This document shows, piece after piece, positions 1-14,121 of a stretch of DNA of 64,000 nucleotides (the first letter of the stretch is position 1; every line of letters begins with the position of its first letter). The notes below the pieces were generated by a model. The model saw only the letters and a list, made by a program, of their open reading frames with translations, ran no database searches and was not told the DNA's origin. Source of the DNA: Ecdyonurus torrentis (taxonomy: Eukaryota; Arthropoda; Insecta; Ephemeroptera; Heptageniidae); the NCBI GenBank assembly GCA_949318235.1, contig OX439133.1, forward strand, positions 10,644,347 through 10,708,346. Direction: 5' to 3'. The position numbers and the translations under genes are program-made.

Positions 1-942
1 GTATATCATAATCAATATAATATTAATCTGTGTTACGTTAATAAATTATACTATTATTTGGAAAGATTATAATAAAAAATAAATAAATTTTACATTTTTT
101 TTTTTTTTTTACATAATATTCTAAGATTAATTAAGAAAACTAATTCTGTAATATGTAGTATACTAAAAGTTTTATTGCGTGAAACGTTATAATTTCATTA
201 TCCACGATTCAAGGTTTGTCATTGCTTCTATAAATGTCAATAATATTCAATAATTAATGACTTCTGACAGTTTAAACAGTTTGGATTAGGTTCGGAAACA
301 AATCAGCTCTTTAAAAACATTACAAGTATTATTGAAAATTACTTCTAGAAAAGAAACAAAATTTATATTATTTTTTTAATTACATAAAATAATTTAATTT
401 ATATAGCTAAAGTATATTAAACACTATCATTTTTTAAATATAAAATATGATTTTGCATTAGATAAAAATTTTCGTTTTTAAAATTATTATTGTTAAAAAT
501 ATTACTAATAATTGTATAAATTAGCATTTTATAATATTTTGAAAATAGCCATTATTGCGTGTGTTAGAGATAATTAATATAAAAAACCAAATTTTTTTGA
601 AATTTATGCATTTTATCATGAGTGAATTGTGTATACTAGCTTGATAGATATTTTTTCCTAATTTGGAAATGCTTAATTTTTGAATAATATTTATGTTAAT
701 CAAATGTTCAATTTCATAGCTATTATTTTATATTTATGTAAAGTAAAATTCACATACTGTCTGTATTTTATTTAATTATTTACAAACAAACAAAATTAAA
801 TAAATAAAAGTCTAAATAAAAGTTAACATTGAAAATAAGTAATAAAAAAAAAGTTTAGATTTATATATAAGTTCTATGCAAAACACGTCCCTTGTTTCTA
901 TTCATGGCCTTTAAATATCTTGCATGCAAATGTAACATTTTC

Positions 943-972
943 TAGAGAGAAGAGAGAGAAGAGAGAGAAGAG

Positions 973-1062
<90 letters not shown>
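943..1062. repeat. (GA)n microsatellite
   Basis: About 120 bp of GA dinucleotides with an imperfect AGAGAGA-A start. It yields spurious RERE/SLSL frames. Confidence 0.97.
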
Positions 1063-1901
1063 TACAGCCAGCAAAGACAATGTCATTCTGAGAAACACAA
1101 GAACAAAACTAACTCGGCTTAAAATGTTTTTGTAACTCTTTTATAATATCATTCAAAAGTTTTGTGTTATACTATATTATATTAAGTAGACGAAATACTG
1201 TAACTTTGTAACATATTGTTTTGATATTTTATATAACAACTGTATTTTCATTTCATTTATTTTCATATTTATAGCGCAAGCATTGAATAAACTATAGATT
1301 TTTTTTAATTTTATAAATGTTCAATTACTGTAATCGAGTTAATTATTACGCCTAATCTTATAGTAAATTGTAGTCATGACACGTAAATTTTCTTTTTTTT
1401 TATTTTTTTTTTTTTTACTTGTACAAATTTAGTGTTCACAATGCTTTATTTACGCAAAAACCATAAAACGCTGTAAATTACAACCTAGAATTAAACCTTT
1501 TTTTATTGAGGGGGTGTGGGTTAATTGTTGCAATGATGAAATAAACAAATTTAACTATAGTTTAACTAGAGATTACGACGTTAAATAGTTAAGTATAGCT
1601 TTCTTAATGGACTTAAATCGATGATTTGTTTTATTGTTACACAACAATTAAAAACGTCAATAAAAGTATTATGCACATGACGCGCATCAAATTTACGCGT
1701 CATACGATGAATAATATGTCATCAGTAGAATATTATTTTCGATTATTGACATACTTTAATTATGATAGCTTTAATACTATCCATGATGATTATAATCCTA
1801 TTTTATGTTGTTTAAACTTTTGTTGATTTTCAAATTTTCATGAACAAAGTAAAAAAAAAAAGAAAAAAAACTTCCGTAATTCATGATTATTTTAGCTATT
1901 G

Positions 1902-1903
<2 letters not shown>

Positions 1904-1971
<68 letters not shown>
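1904..1971. repeat. (CT)n microsatellite
   Basis: About 68 bp of nearly pure CT. Confidence 0.97.
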
Positions 1972-1973
<2 letters not shown>

Positions 1974-4165
1974 TTTACGTTCATACATAAGACACCGAAA
2001 AGCCCACTGAAAAGTTTGACCTGCAAGCATTTTGTTATTAAATATATAGACATGCATGAGCTATACGAATAAATAATAGAAAAATCATAAAATACACGGG
2101 TAAAGTATTTTATATATTTTACGATGATATTGAAAAAAAAAACGTATTTCCAAGTTATCTATATCCAACTATAAAATTGTCTTATATGTTATGTATTATT
2201 CAAGTCTCGTTTCCAATATTCTGTACACTTCATATAGCATACAATAGTCGCACATAATATTTAATTTTAAAACAACATTTTTTTCTTTTCTTCTATACGA
2301 GTTATCATTGAAAAATTCAAAGATATACCTTTTAACATCTAACAAAATAATGTTGTATACTAACATTTTTAAATATATTATCTTATTTAAATACTAAAAA
2401 AAAACTGTATAATTATTTTATTGATATTCGAACCAGCCGACAAGAAGATACAAGTGAGGATCTTGGCTGGACGAAAAGTGTATTCAAAATGTAACGAAGA
2501 ATTAAAAAAAAAAAAAAAAAGTATTTTTTTTAATTTAATACATTCCGTAATATTAAACAACGGTATTTTTTTAAAAAAAAAAGGGGGGGGGGGTATTTAT
2601 TTATTTTTCTCATTGCAACAACGGAAATGTGGCCAATTTTTACGGTGTTTCTTACCAATGGAAATATATGTTACAAAAAAATTTATAGTTTTAAATTATA
2701 AAAATAGTGAAAATAATATGCGTTAATTAAAATTTTCAGTTCTTTCTAAACCGCAGTATTTCTCATTTTAAGAGAATGGTCTCTCCAAAGCATTTAAAAT
2801 GGGAAATTTTGCTTTTTTTTTTTTAATTACTTGTGCGCGTCAAATACATTTCAACAAGCAGTAAAATCGACATTCATTGAAAATATAATCTGATTTTATG
2901 TTTAATATTAGCGACATACTTAATAAAATTTTTGATAAAATTACCTCATTTACAAACTTACTAAAAACAAAATCGTATATTTGCTCTATTTTCAATATTT
3001 GTGATTTCAAAATTTTATTTAAATTTTTACGCAGATATCCCACGTAATGTTCATTAATAAAACAAATAATTTCCAACATTAAAATCTCTCATTATCGCAA
3101 TGCTAAAAATATATAAGGGATTTAATAAAAATCAACGCAAGTCCTATTTCACTGCAGCGAATGGCAATTTACTTATAAATAATTTATATAAAATAAATTA
3201 ACATTTTTAATAAGCATAACAATAATAAATAAATAATTACATAATATTAAATTTAATATTTATATTAAAAGAGAAATTAAAAGAATAACTTTGTTACAAT
3301 ATAAATAATTTTATCTTTATTTTTTTAACAAACTATTATAATATTGTACGTAAAATAAAATTATTACTTTATAACCGTTTAAACTTTTTTAATATACGTA
3401 TATAATTTTTTTATATAATATAAATTACGTTCATATTTTGTTATTGAACAGAGTAAGTTATTAATAACCTAAAACGTGACAACATATAAAAATTATTGGT
3501 ATGAAGTCAATGTTAAATTGAAAAATATATTATATTATTTTTATCTGTAATATATAATGAAAAAAGTTTATAATTTACTGCTTTTTTATTTTTCACATGA
3601 ATTGTTTTTCCCTTTGATTTTTTATTTTTTTATTTATGGGCTAAAATGATTTGATTGTATTGATAATACTATCAACTATAATAATTAATGTATGGTCAAA
3701 TTTTATTGCTTTTTTACTAAAAATAATTTTTTATTTCAACTTTTAATATATAAACAGGAGAAAGAGAGAATTTTTATTATTATTATTTTTAAAGTTTCAC
3801 ATTGATTTGTCTTAAAATTATAAACCAAAATTCAAAATCCAATAATGTCCTAAACTTTTTTAATTGTTTTTTTTTTTTTTTTTTTTATTGATAAAAACAT
3901 CTTATAAAAACTAAGCTCTTGCCCGTTTCTTGTAGTTTAAACTATAGATTGTGTTTACTCAATTAATAGACAGCGTGATGACGTTTTAAGAGTTATTTAA
4001 ATAGAAATGACCTTTCTCAACCAATAGCTCTTTAATAGAAAATTGAATATAGAGTACTAGAGCATGTTATGAACGAGTCCAATCCATCGCTCTATATAGT
4101 TATCCAAATTTTTAACTTTCGTCCATTTAGAGGTGCCAGGAGACAATATACTTTTAATGTTTTCG

Positions 4166-4197
<32 letters not shown>

Positions 4198-5034
4198 GCT
4201 CTGTCATTAATTGCGTCCGGCACGATCATACTGTGCAAAGGAAGAAGAAGAAGAAGAAGAAAAAAACTTGTTGATCAGTTAACTGTCTATACCGAATCAA
4301 TGTTTTATCAGCTATGAAAAAAATTCCTACCATCACAAAAACAACATAGCCCCGCAATGCTTACAAAGGATGCGACATCCTAAACTTTTCTTTCCTGACT
4401 CACCGATAACCACTATTGAAATTTCTTGCATTTAAATTTAAAACACAGTCGTATAATGTTTTTGAGTACAACAAACACTGTTTCAGATTAATATATTTCT
4501 AAAATAATCGTTCACTATAGTATTTAGGTACAAGTTTTTTTTTTTTTTTTTTTTTAATAGTAAAACAGAAAAAAAAAAATGCGCATTTTCACAGTATAAT
4601 CCAGCACAATTTTGAGTTAGTGTTCACCAAATCCTTTTATTTTACGAGAAAAGAAAATTGAAGAGGATTTATTTTTTGTTCTTAAATGTAATACTTTCTG
4701 TTAGTCTAAAAAAAAAAGTCATAAAAACTTTTTTGTTACGTTAAAACGTTAAGTAAAATAAAAACAAAACAAGTTTTAAAAATTTATTGAAGGGATAAAA
4801 ATGCTGTTTGTTGTTTGTTTATTTTATTGTATTGTGAAAATTGTATTTTTTTAGGGATTGAAACAATTTAATAAAAAAAGAGGTCATTGATAGCATTTAA
4901 TATCAAGACTTAAAAATGTAGCTTATTTGGCCGACCGTAAGCCTATAAGCTCTTCTTTTTAGAGAAATATTGTGTGCATAATTTTTTTTTTTTTTTTTTT
5001 TTTTAGCATACGGCACTCAAAATATCTAGGGGAC

Positions 5035-5037
<3 letters not shown>

Positions 5038-5114
<77 letters not shown>
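5038..5114. repeat. (GA)n microsatellite
   Basis: About 77 bp of pure GA. Confidence 0.97.
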
Positions 5115-5119
<5 letters not shown>

Positions 5120-5222
5120 AGAGAAGAGAGTTACAACAACAATACTGTAAATGTTAGGCCCAAAGATAAAAATTTATAATATGCACATTCTGATAGTTTT
5201 TTTTTTTTAGTTTTTTTTTTAT

Positions 5223-5572
5223 TTAAGGGTTGTCTTTAGTTCGCTTGTATCTCAAAATCTAAAACGAAAACTACGTAATTTTTTTTATGTCACCTCAAAC
5301 TTAATGATAACAGCTACCCATGATAAAATTTTCAGTACCCGTGACCATCAGATAAGAGAGACAATAATTTTTGAAATTTACTAAAATTAACATGGCCTCT
5401 TATGGGATGAAAACTTCAAAAAATTATAATTCAAAATCTAGCATGGTGACCCCCCAAAATTTTTACATTTTTGAAGTTGCCTTAACCTAATGTATCACCA
5501 TGCAAAATTTCAGATTTTTCCTTCTTTACGACTTTTGAGTCAAATCCCGTAGTAGCTGATTTCGCGCCTTAA
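5223..5572. mobile_element. Family E MITE, full length
   Basis: Starts TTAAGGGTTGTCTTTAGTTC and ends TTTCGCGCCTTAA. It includes GGTGACCCCCCAAAA, the inverse of the core shared with family D. Confidence 0.85.
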
Positions 5573-5619
5573 AAAGTTATTGAATTAATTTCAACGAAAA
5601 TTTGAATATTGATTATTTG

Positions 5620-5850
5620 CACAGACAAAAATAAATACGTAATAATTATGCTAGCTTATATTCAGCACAATATGTTCAATACAACATAGTTTATGCTATA
5701 TTTACTGCATATTAACTATGTTAAAATAACACTAAATGTTATGTTGTACAGCATAATTATCTTGTAATGTTCTTATTTAGAATTATTTATGCTATAATGA
5801 CATAAATACAGCATAAATTACGCAATTTATTCTTTTCGTGTGCACAATAA
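5620..5850. mobile_element. Family O element
   Basis: GACAAAAATAAATACGTAAT at the left and ATTTATTCTTTTCGTGTG at the right are imperfect inverses. Repeated TTATGC(T/A)-type motifs lie inside. Related sequence occurs at 41525-41700. Confidence 0.55.
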
Positions 5851-5930
5851 ATCTACCTATTATAATAGAAATCCTTATGTTATATAAAAATTTATTGTGA
5901 AAGAAAAAGAAGGAAAAAAATACTGCAAAA

Positions 5931-6170
5931 CAATGGAGTTAATCGGTTTAAAAAAATGCTAAAAAATGACTATGGCTTAAAACACGTAAAAGTATTTCTA
6001 GTATTTCTCATTTAAATTTCTCCTAAATCGGTGGAGTAATTTTCTCAAAAATCGCAAAAAAAAAAAAAAAAAAAAAAAAAACGTGTTTTTCTCCATAAGC
6101 GTAATGTTAAATTAGGGGACCCTTAGCTTTCCCCGCGTCTCCCCGCGCGCTAAACCGATAAGCTCCATTG
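5931..6170. mobile_element. Family M MITE, full length
   Basis: CAATGGAGTTAATCGGTTTA at the left and TAAACCGATAAGCTCCATTG at the right. An A tract of about 24 lies in the middle. Confidence 0.82.
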
Positions 6171-7768
6171 AATATTAATAAAAAAAAAATTGAGCTCTTT
6201 CAGAAAAAAAAATCATGATTCTAATTTACACGTACTAAAAATAAAATCAATTGAAATACTAAAACTGCATATAATTAATAAAGCACGTGCAAAATTTACT
6301 ATGAACAACATAAATAATATTATCTAAAATTATTAATGTTCTAGATATAGTAAACTAAAATGTATAATAAAGTAAAATTATATATATAATAAACCATAAT
6401 CCATGAGAGGTTTAATTTTGGTATGATATTCATAATAAACATAGATGATAATTTTCTGTATAATAATGTTATATTATGTGTATTTTAGAGTAAAATTATG
6501 TATAAAAAGGACTTACGTATATACGTATAAATTTATCTTCTAACATTCCATAATGCTGAAAATGTATTATGTGTGTATATATACACCATAAAATTTACAT
6601 ATTAAATACATATAGCAAAGTTATAATTAAAATTAATAATAAACAAATTATACATTAAAATTTATACTGTACTGTACATTATGACTAAAAAAAAAAAAGT
6701 ATGAGTTTTATTAAAAATATCGTAAATGACAAAAATTTGGGATGAAATGCGATAGCATGCACTTTTATAGTGTATTTTTATTGTTTTATTCAAAAAGAGC
6801 GTTTTTTTATTTTTTATGTTAAGTGATTTTTTATGAGTTTCTATTTAAAGGAATCGTAAATATTCAAATTTACATTGAAATTGATTGAAATTGTGTATAG
6901 TAGTAATTACTTAAAACAAGAATTTCATAACAGAATTCCAATTTTCATTTTTTTAAATCAAGCTCTTTAAGAATTTGCAATATTTTTTTTTAACACTGAA
7001 AAGTGCAGAAACCATTGCCAAGGTTATTTTAACCGGAAGTACTCCCTTTTCTTGGATTCTAATTAAGTTATAGCTGAATAAAATATATATCATGTATTAA
7101 TTCATTATTACATTGATCAACATTAAAATTTTATTGTTTTTCTAGGGAAAATTATTTAAGAAAAAGGGGTGAATCCGGTTGTAAAAATCTCTGAACTTGT
7201 TTTGGAGAGGGTATAGATTTATTTTGTTTGTGCTATATCACCATATTTGATTGGTTGAATATTTTGTATGAAAAACAACAATATGTTTTCACTATCTTTG
7301 TAAGAAAAAAAAAAGAAGTAATTCTGAACATTTTTTATGGCATTTTTCTTAGCACACTTTGTATTCACTTATGTATACTCAAAATGTTTTCATTAACAAA
7401 TATTTTTCATAATATTCAGTATACCAAATTGATCACATATATATATAAAACACTGATAATAGTAATAATGCTAATAATAAAATGTTAATTTTTTTAAAAA
7501 AGTTCTCAAATTCTCTTTATTTCTAGAATTTTTAATTTAAACTAATTAAATATTGTCATTAAATTTTTGGGGAAAAAAAACTATACTAAATATAATAACA
7601 TGACTTTGGAAATTTATTAATATAAAGTTACTGTTGAAAATACTTCATTCTAAATTTAAATAATATCAACAAAAGTATACTTGTTCCTAAAACTATTACT
7701 CTGCTCCATAAAATGTGCAATCGTATATTTAAAAAGAATTAAGTGGCCGTTATTATTTCATATTTCGG

Positions 7769-7802
<34 letters not shown>

Positions 7803-8025
7803 CAAAACTGTCTTAAAATTTTTAAATTGTTGCTGATTTTAAGATCATTAAGTTTTACAAATATAGTTTTCAATAACGAATAGGAAAGTATTGAAAATAA
7901 TAATAGCAAATTACTGCAGTGCGAAAGATATAGAAATAATCAATTGTTAATAACTTGAAATTCGATACATTAGAAACTATTGCATAGTGCAAATAGCGCA
8001 CCATTTGTAATTAGGCCTTAAGGGA

Positions 8026-8069
<44 letters not shown>

Positions 8070-11000
8070 TGAAGTATTTTCAACAATAATTTTAAAGATA
8101 ATATCAATCTAATTTAATATTTATATTTCTTTAATTATTAAAAATTAATAATTTTCAAGATGTCCTTCAACTATAAACCTACTTTTTTTGGAATGTTATT
8201 ATTATTTATTAATTTCATTAATTTTTTCCATTATTAAGTTTTTGTTTTAATTCTTTTTATTCTAAAGCTATAATTTTTTCTTGCTATATTTTTTTTCTCA
8301 TAATTTTTCACTTTTAAGTCTCAGGGATTTTTTTATATTTAATTTACTTAATTATAATTTTACCCCTTTTCTATCCATTAATTAGTATTTATTTACTTTT
8401 TTTCTGTTAATCTAAATCCACAAAATTCTCTCTTCTTTTTAATTATTAAAAATTTTCTTGCTTATGGAATAATAATTGGATATTTATTTTGTATTTATTG
8501 ATTCTTTTTTTATAGCTAATTTCTTAAAAATATTAAATTTCATATTTTTTTGCGTTGCTATTATTATTTTTATAATAGTATAATGTTTTTTAATAGGATG
8601 AGTTTTTGTATAATATTGTCTTGTTTTACCATTTCTTACAGCATTAATTTAAAAATGTAAAATACTAAAACAAGTGTATTATTTTTCTTCTTTTGTCAGT
8701 TAAATTCTGCGCATAATTTTATCATAAGAATAACATAGCATATTTTACCCAAATATTCTTAGTAGATCTTATAATAGTCTATCTATATGAAGATTTGTAA
8801 TAGAAAAAAAAAAAGTCAAATTCATGTTTGCAAAATATTACAACTTTCCCTTCCTCCTATTTGTTCTAAAAAGTAAGACAGACACTGTGATTTATTTTAC
8901 TCTATTCCCTTATGGAAATACCATGCATTTATAATATGAAGCATCACTTTCTTTAAAGTCTACATATGAATGCATTGTAAATCCATAATCAGAAATAAAA
9001 CACTTTTTTTTATTAGATATCTGTACATTTGAAATTATGCTTGAATCGTTATTTTTACATTGCAAACATTTCTTTTCACAAATATAGTGATAAAAAATAA
9101 AAAACATTGATAAGATCATTAATCATAATTTTCAAAAACCAACCCTAAATTTTCAAGTTGTTTATTCGATAAAAAATGTAATAATTTAGTTAAAATTCAA
9201 AATAAAAAGAATTTATAAATACACAATAAATTTCCAATTATTTACTATACTGAAGCATTTTTTTTTTCTTTTTTGTCTTAAGTTTCTTTAAAAAGATTTT
9301 TTTTTATCTGATGAACAAACGACATAATTTGAAATAATAAATAAATCTACATATTTTACTTATTTACATCTAAAATTTTATGACAAAGAGTTTTTTTTGT
9401 ATTACATACATAAGAACACAATCATAAAAAAAAACACAAAACAATTTATTACAATAATTATATAATAAAATCTATTATTTTATTTATCTTTCATTTCCTA
9501 AAATTCTATAATTTACTTTATATTAAAAAAACTTTTTAATTTTTTTTTAATATTATTATGCTTTTGCTAAAAATTATTTATTTTTTTATAAACTATTTGC
9601 AAAATGATTTCTTAAAAAAAAGTTATTAGTTTTTGCCATTGAAATATTATATTTTTTCTTAATATAGAAATTTAATGGCAAAATATAACATTTTTTTCTT
9701 TCAAATTTATGTGATTTTTTTCATTAATTAATATTTATCTATATACTAATAGTAAAATTTTTATTGCATTATTTTTGAAAAACATTTGGTACTCTGAGTT
9801 ATACTTTTTCTTTCTATATTTTTTTCCTTTACCAAATTTAGGTTATTATTATATTTACATGTTATTTTATTTACTATTTATTTTCATAATAACAGATTTA
9901 ATATTAGATTTTTTTTTTTTTTTAATAACCCAATATGGTTTAGGATTAAAAAGTATCGGTAAAAATTTAAATATTATTTACTTCTTATTTAAATATATAT
10001 ATTTAACAATAGGATATTTGCACAACTTATTTGCGAAAAAAAAAAAAAAAAAAAAAAAACTATAAAGAGCAATGAACATTTTGTATTTTTGTATGAACCT
10101 CAAAATGGGATTTTGAATTTGATGCTATAATTTTTACCACAAATATGGGCCTACTTAAGAGGGTACGAAAAATTGTAAATTACGCAAGGTGATGTGGTGT
10201 ACAGTGGTATCTAAAGATGATATTAAATAGAAAATATTGTGCTGGTTGCATAAGTTAAATTTTTTGGATCCTTTATTCGGCAATTTTAGGGACAAATTAG
10301 TTTTTTTTTTTTTTTTTAAAATTTTATTTGTGATTTGAAAAATTGTATTTTTAATTTTAATGAATGTGTTTCTTTGGTGATTTAAAAAAAATTCAATTAT
10401 TGTATTTTTTTCCACATATAGATTGAACAATTTTGCAATAACCCTATTGTTAAAAATTTTACGAATACTTTTTATTTTTTTATTTTTTTACTTTTCATAC
10501 AATATTTTTGAGCATTCTAAAAAGCAAAAAATATGTGCTAACTTTTTTTTACATATATTAAAAATTGTAATCGTGTATTTTACATATATTTTTTTCCTTT
10601 GTTATATAAAGCACCCCGACAGTTATAATATTAAGAATATTTTTATTTTTTTAAGAAAAACTCATTTTTATTTTTAAATCTAACAATATAACACAATCCA
10701 AGATGTATTAAAAATCTCAAATATTTTATATTAATTATCGCTAAAAATTTAGGGGATTTTATTTTATTTTTTTAATAGCTGCCGGATATTATTTCTATTA
10801 TAATATTATTTTGTAAGTCCATAACTTATTCTCTTTTATTTTTTTATATTTACACACCTCATAATATACTTTTTGCAATTTAAACAAAAATGTAAATTTG
10901 AAACAGTTACTTTTTTAAAACAAAAAAGACCAGATCTGAGTAATAATATAATTATGTACAGCAATTATCATTTATTTTATCTATATTTATTTTAATTATT

Positions 11001-13024
11001 ATAGTTACTTTATTTAATGTGAAAGACTTTTTAAAAAGAAAATTAAAAGGTATTTTCATGTTTAATAGACTATTAAAATTCTGTTAAAAAAAAAAAAAAA
11101 AAAAAAACTAAAATAATTTAGTAATTTGTTAAGTTTGAATAATTTTTAATTACATAAAATAAAAAATTGAAAAAAGTTAAAGGAAAAAATGCCATTTATA
11201 GAAATATTTAAATAAAACTATAAAAATTAAATTCTTTTTTTTTATATACCTTTTAATTTTCTTTCCTTATATCATAATATTCTATGCACCCTAAGTTTTT
11301 TAAACTTTATTATTTAATTTTTTTTTTTTTTTTACATTTATTATTAATTAAATTAAATACATCTAAAAAACACCTTTTTTTATAACAATATTAATATGGA
11401 ATGAACAATCCATTTTTTTTGTTAATTAATATTTAATTATTTTTAATAATTATAAAGAACTTTGGTATCACAGTATGTTTTTTAATATTAATATTTTCGT
11501 TCATTAATAATCTAAATATTAAATATTACGTGATTTTTTTTAACTATATTTTTTTACATTAATTTTTATTGCTATAATATATTTTTTTTAAATGAATAAT
11601 TAGTTATTCATTTCTTAAACTGTACTATACTAGTATAAAAACAAGAGAATTTTTTATTTTTTTAAATCTATATATGATAATATAGATTATGTTTTTGTCT
11701 AAAAGTATTTTTGCACAATAAATTTAATATTAATGTTGATTAATTTGTGATATTGCTAATAGCTTCTCTGAATTTTAACTTAATTTTCTTTTTTTCTTTT
11801 CTTTTTTTTTTTTCAATTTTTTTTTTTTAATAAAATAACATGAAAAAAAAAAAATCTTTAAGGCTTGTATGATTTTTGGAATAATTCATAGAAAACTTGC
11901 AAAAAGTAGGCTTAGTGACATTTTGCTTTCTCAGAGATTAACAATATTAAGTATTAGAATTTAACTTTGCCTTCCTTTAACATGCTTTCTTATGGGGAAT
12001 TGAAGCAGTTATAAATTGTGTAACGATATAGAAATTTTTACTACAGCTTATTGTTTTTTCTTGAGTTTCAAGCAATTTTGTTAATTTTTTTTTTTTTTTT
12101 TTTTTTTCATTCAAAAATTTTAGTAAGGTATATTAAAAATTTCAGCGCTAAGAAAAATCAAAATCTAACTCGAGTTGTAGTTGTTTCATTCTTCCATAAG
12201 AAAACATGTTAAATTGAAACTGGAGCACAAAGTCGTCTACTAGCACTTCATTATTGGCCTGTCAGCTTATTTTATAACGAAATCAAATTTTGCAAGTCTT
12301 CTATTGTCATTGAAACGCATAAAGCTATACATAGATTATTTATTTTAATTAAGTTACAGGGGGAATATTTAAATTAATTACATTGTGAACGAAAAAGTAA
12401 AGTATGAAGCACTCATGTTCATTTAAAGTTTTTAAAAAGTTTAAACGTAGAAAAAGAGTTTCGATTAAAATTTATATAATATTATAATGATAAAATCAAG
12501 AAGCTATTTCGTATCACAAATTATCACATTCAAACACAACTCGGAAGGTCTTAGAATAAACATTACTGTGATGCGTCAAGTGAATTGATTCATAATTTAT
12601 CCCCTATAAAAAAGAAGTTATAGTGATTTTATCACAATTTTTATTATTTCATATCAAGGAAAAATTAAATAAATAAAAAAGTTTTTGATAATAATATAAA
12701 TAAATATAAATATTACAAATTTAAATAATATAAATATTTTATGCAACCATACAAATTTAAAAATAACTAAATAATTAGATTATTTTTATTAATTAAATTT
12801 TAGTATAATATGTATTATAATATTTTTATATTATAAAATAATAGCTGCAAAAACAATTATTATAGAAGATATAGCTCATAAAAACTAGAAATATGGTGGG
12901 TTTAACCAGATATAATATAATGTACTTTATTACAATAAGTAATTAATTGATGAGGTATAAATTTACGTATCAATATTATATTGATATCGTTTGAAATTTA
13001 TGTTTTGTTCCGTTATTGAATGCT
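6171..13024. other. Extremely AT-rich sequence downstream of the KChIP gene
   Basis: No recognisable gene or transposon. Open frames here are short, Phe/Ile/Lys-rich and typical of chance in AT-rich DNA. Poly-T and poly-A runs are frequent. Confidence 0.6.
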
Positions 13025-13372
13025 TATATGTAAAGCTAAAAAGGAAACGGAAGTGCCGAATAAGGAAAACAAGAATGATGTTCGAAAACCCTGTTCTCTT
13101 GCTCCAAAAAATGCACAATGCCATTAAAAAAGCATTGGGTGATCGTCATATTTTTGTGGATTGTGGCACGAAAAACAGGGTATTCGAACATAATTAAGGA
13201 CATTTTATGTAAAGCTTAAAGCGGAAAAGGAAGTGCCGAAAAAGGAAAACACGTGTTGTTAAAAGTATGAGTTTTGGTTTTGACCTAGCTTGTTGCTAGC
13301 GCGAAGTTTTCTCTCACTTTTACCGGCACGTGATTTCCGTTTCCAGTACTTCCTTTCCCGTTTTTTAGGTGT
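13025..13372. repeat. Repeated GGAAGTGCCGAA motifs around family N
   Basis: Copies at 13033-13070 and 13217-13252. Inverse sequence (CCGGCACGTGATTTCCG, TACTTCCTTTCCCG) at 13320-13362 forms a possible palindromic element. It lies just beyond the KChIP 3' end. Confidence 0.45.
13078..13191. mobile_element. Family N MITE
   Basis: ATGTTCGAAAACCCTGTT at the left and AACAGGGTATTCGAACAT at the right. The flanks (AAAGCT-AAA, GGAAGTGCCGAA-AAGGAAAAC) recur before and after it, so it lies between two copies of another repeat. Confidence 0.75.
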
Positions 13373-13536
13373 TTACGTAAAATTGTATTTAAAATCTGAC
13401 ATTTGTTTGAAATTATCTTCTATCCAGTTTTGGGCAGACTTTTATACAGTTTAAAATATTATATTACATCACAAATAATTTCTAATATAACCAATTAATT
13501 TTTTATTAATTAACATTAATTAAAACATAAAATAAT

Positions 13537-13542
13537 TTTATT
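13537..13542 (-). promoter_or_regulatory. Candidate poly(A) signal of the KChIP gene
   Basis: On the minus strand an AATAAA hexamer lies about 100 bp beyond the end of the extended reading frame and about 410 bp beyond the KChIP stop. It is the most plausible first signal after the coding end, but AATAAA is common by chance in DNA this AT-rich. Confidence 0.35.
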
Positions 13543-13640
13543 CTAAGACCTTCAATTAAACAATAATATACACAGACAAGAAAAAAATATCAGATCCGGC
13601 CATTAAAGTATAAAAACAATCACAATTAATTAAACAGTAA

Positions 13641-13952
13641 TTAACCAGCACCTAATGCACATCTTGAAGATCTTTCCACAATTAAATTATTTTCAAAAGC
13701 AGCAAGTCTTCCTGCACCATATGGGCAAGGAGGTGGTGCACCATTAACAATTAAATTATGACGGTGAAGTAGTAAAAATGGTGCCATAGGACCAAAATTA
13801 TTTGCAGTATCATAATAATTAATATTATTATTATTGTTATTAGAGGTGTTGTTATTATTTGATTGTTGTGATGTAGTATTATTATTAGTAGTAGTATTGT
13901 TGTTGTTTGTTGTTGATGTAGTATTGTTGGCTCCGGCAGCCATTGGTGAGCA
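13641..13952 (-). other. In-frame open extension after the KChIP stop (candidate readthrough product)
   Basis: The frame after the KChIP TGA continues without a stop for 103 codons to TAA at 13643-13641. It starts CSPMAAGANN, runs through an Asn/Thr/Ser/Gln-rich stretch, and then has about 55 non-repetitive residues including YYDTANNFGPMAPFLLLHRH, NGAPPPCPYGAGRLAAFENN and VERSSRCALGAG. Its first ATG (13943-13941) is in the KChIP frame. Base composition is richer in G+C than the flanks, and the segment lacks the stops expected of AT-rich 3' UTR. It could be ordinary 3' UTR that happens to be open, a readthrough extension, or coding sequence of another isoform. The frame and openness are seen; translation is inference. 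Confidence 0.45.
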
Positions 13953-14003
13953 TCATAGTGCTGAAGAATCGAATGCTTGTAGTGACTTGTGTATCACTTC
14001 GTC
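13953..14003 (-). CDS. KCNIP-like: KChIP last coding exon, C-terminal helix and stop
   Basis: Sixteen codons (DEVIHKSLQAFDSSAL) are followed by TGA at 13955-13953. The acceptor is a strong pyrimidine run ending TTTTTTCAG at 14004. Phase 0 continues exactly from ESCLK of the preceding exon, giving ESCLK|DEVIHKSLQAFD, which matches the family ending ESCQKDxxIMRSxQLFxxxx. The length fits: vertebrate proteins end 15-16 residues after that K. The stop is followed in frame by a long open stretch, described separately. The intron upstream is about 24.6 kb. Confidence 0.9.
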   Translation of the reverse strand, partial: DEVIHKSLQAFDSSAL

Positions 14004-14121
14004 CTGAAAAAATAAGAAAAACAAAATATAGTATTTCATTTCACAATTTCTTCAAGTAGTATTATCATTATCATTTTTTTTCTGTTTTTTTTTTTCTGAT
14101 TTTTTTTTTAAACATGGTTAT

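Larger units (their letters stand above)
1..5222. other. AT-rich intergenic sequence
   Basis: Apart from the three microsatellites and several poly-A/T runs I see no gene. A small palindrome around 1676-1706 (ACGCG-CATCAAATTT-ACGCGTCAT) resembles the ends of the 48.97-kb element. Confidence 0.6.

Noticed and set aside
7228..10677. Several 80-100 codon frames rich in Phe, Ile, Lys and Tyr
   Set aside because: Expected from poly-A/T-rich DNA; no splice context, domain or codon pattern supports them.
13953..13955. TGA read as selenocysteine
   Set aside because: KChIPs are not selenoproteins and I see no SECIS-like structure; plain readthrough or untranslated 3' sequence is simpler.
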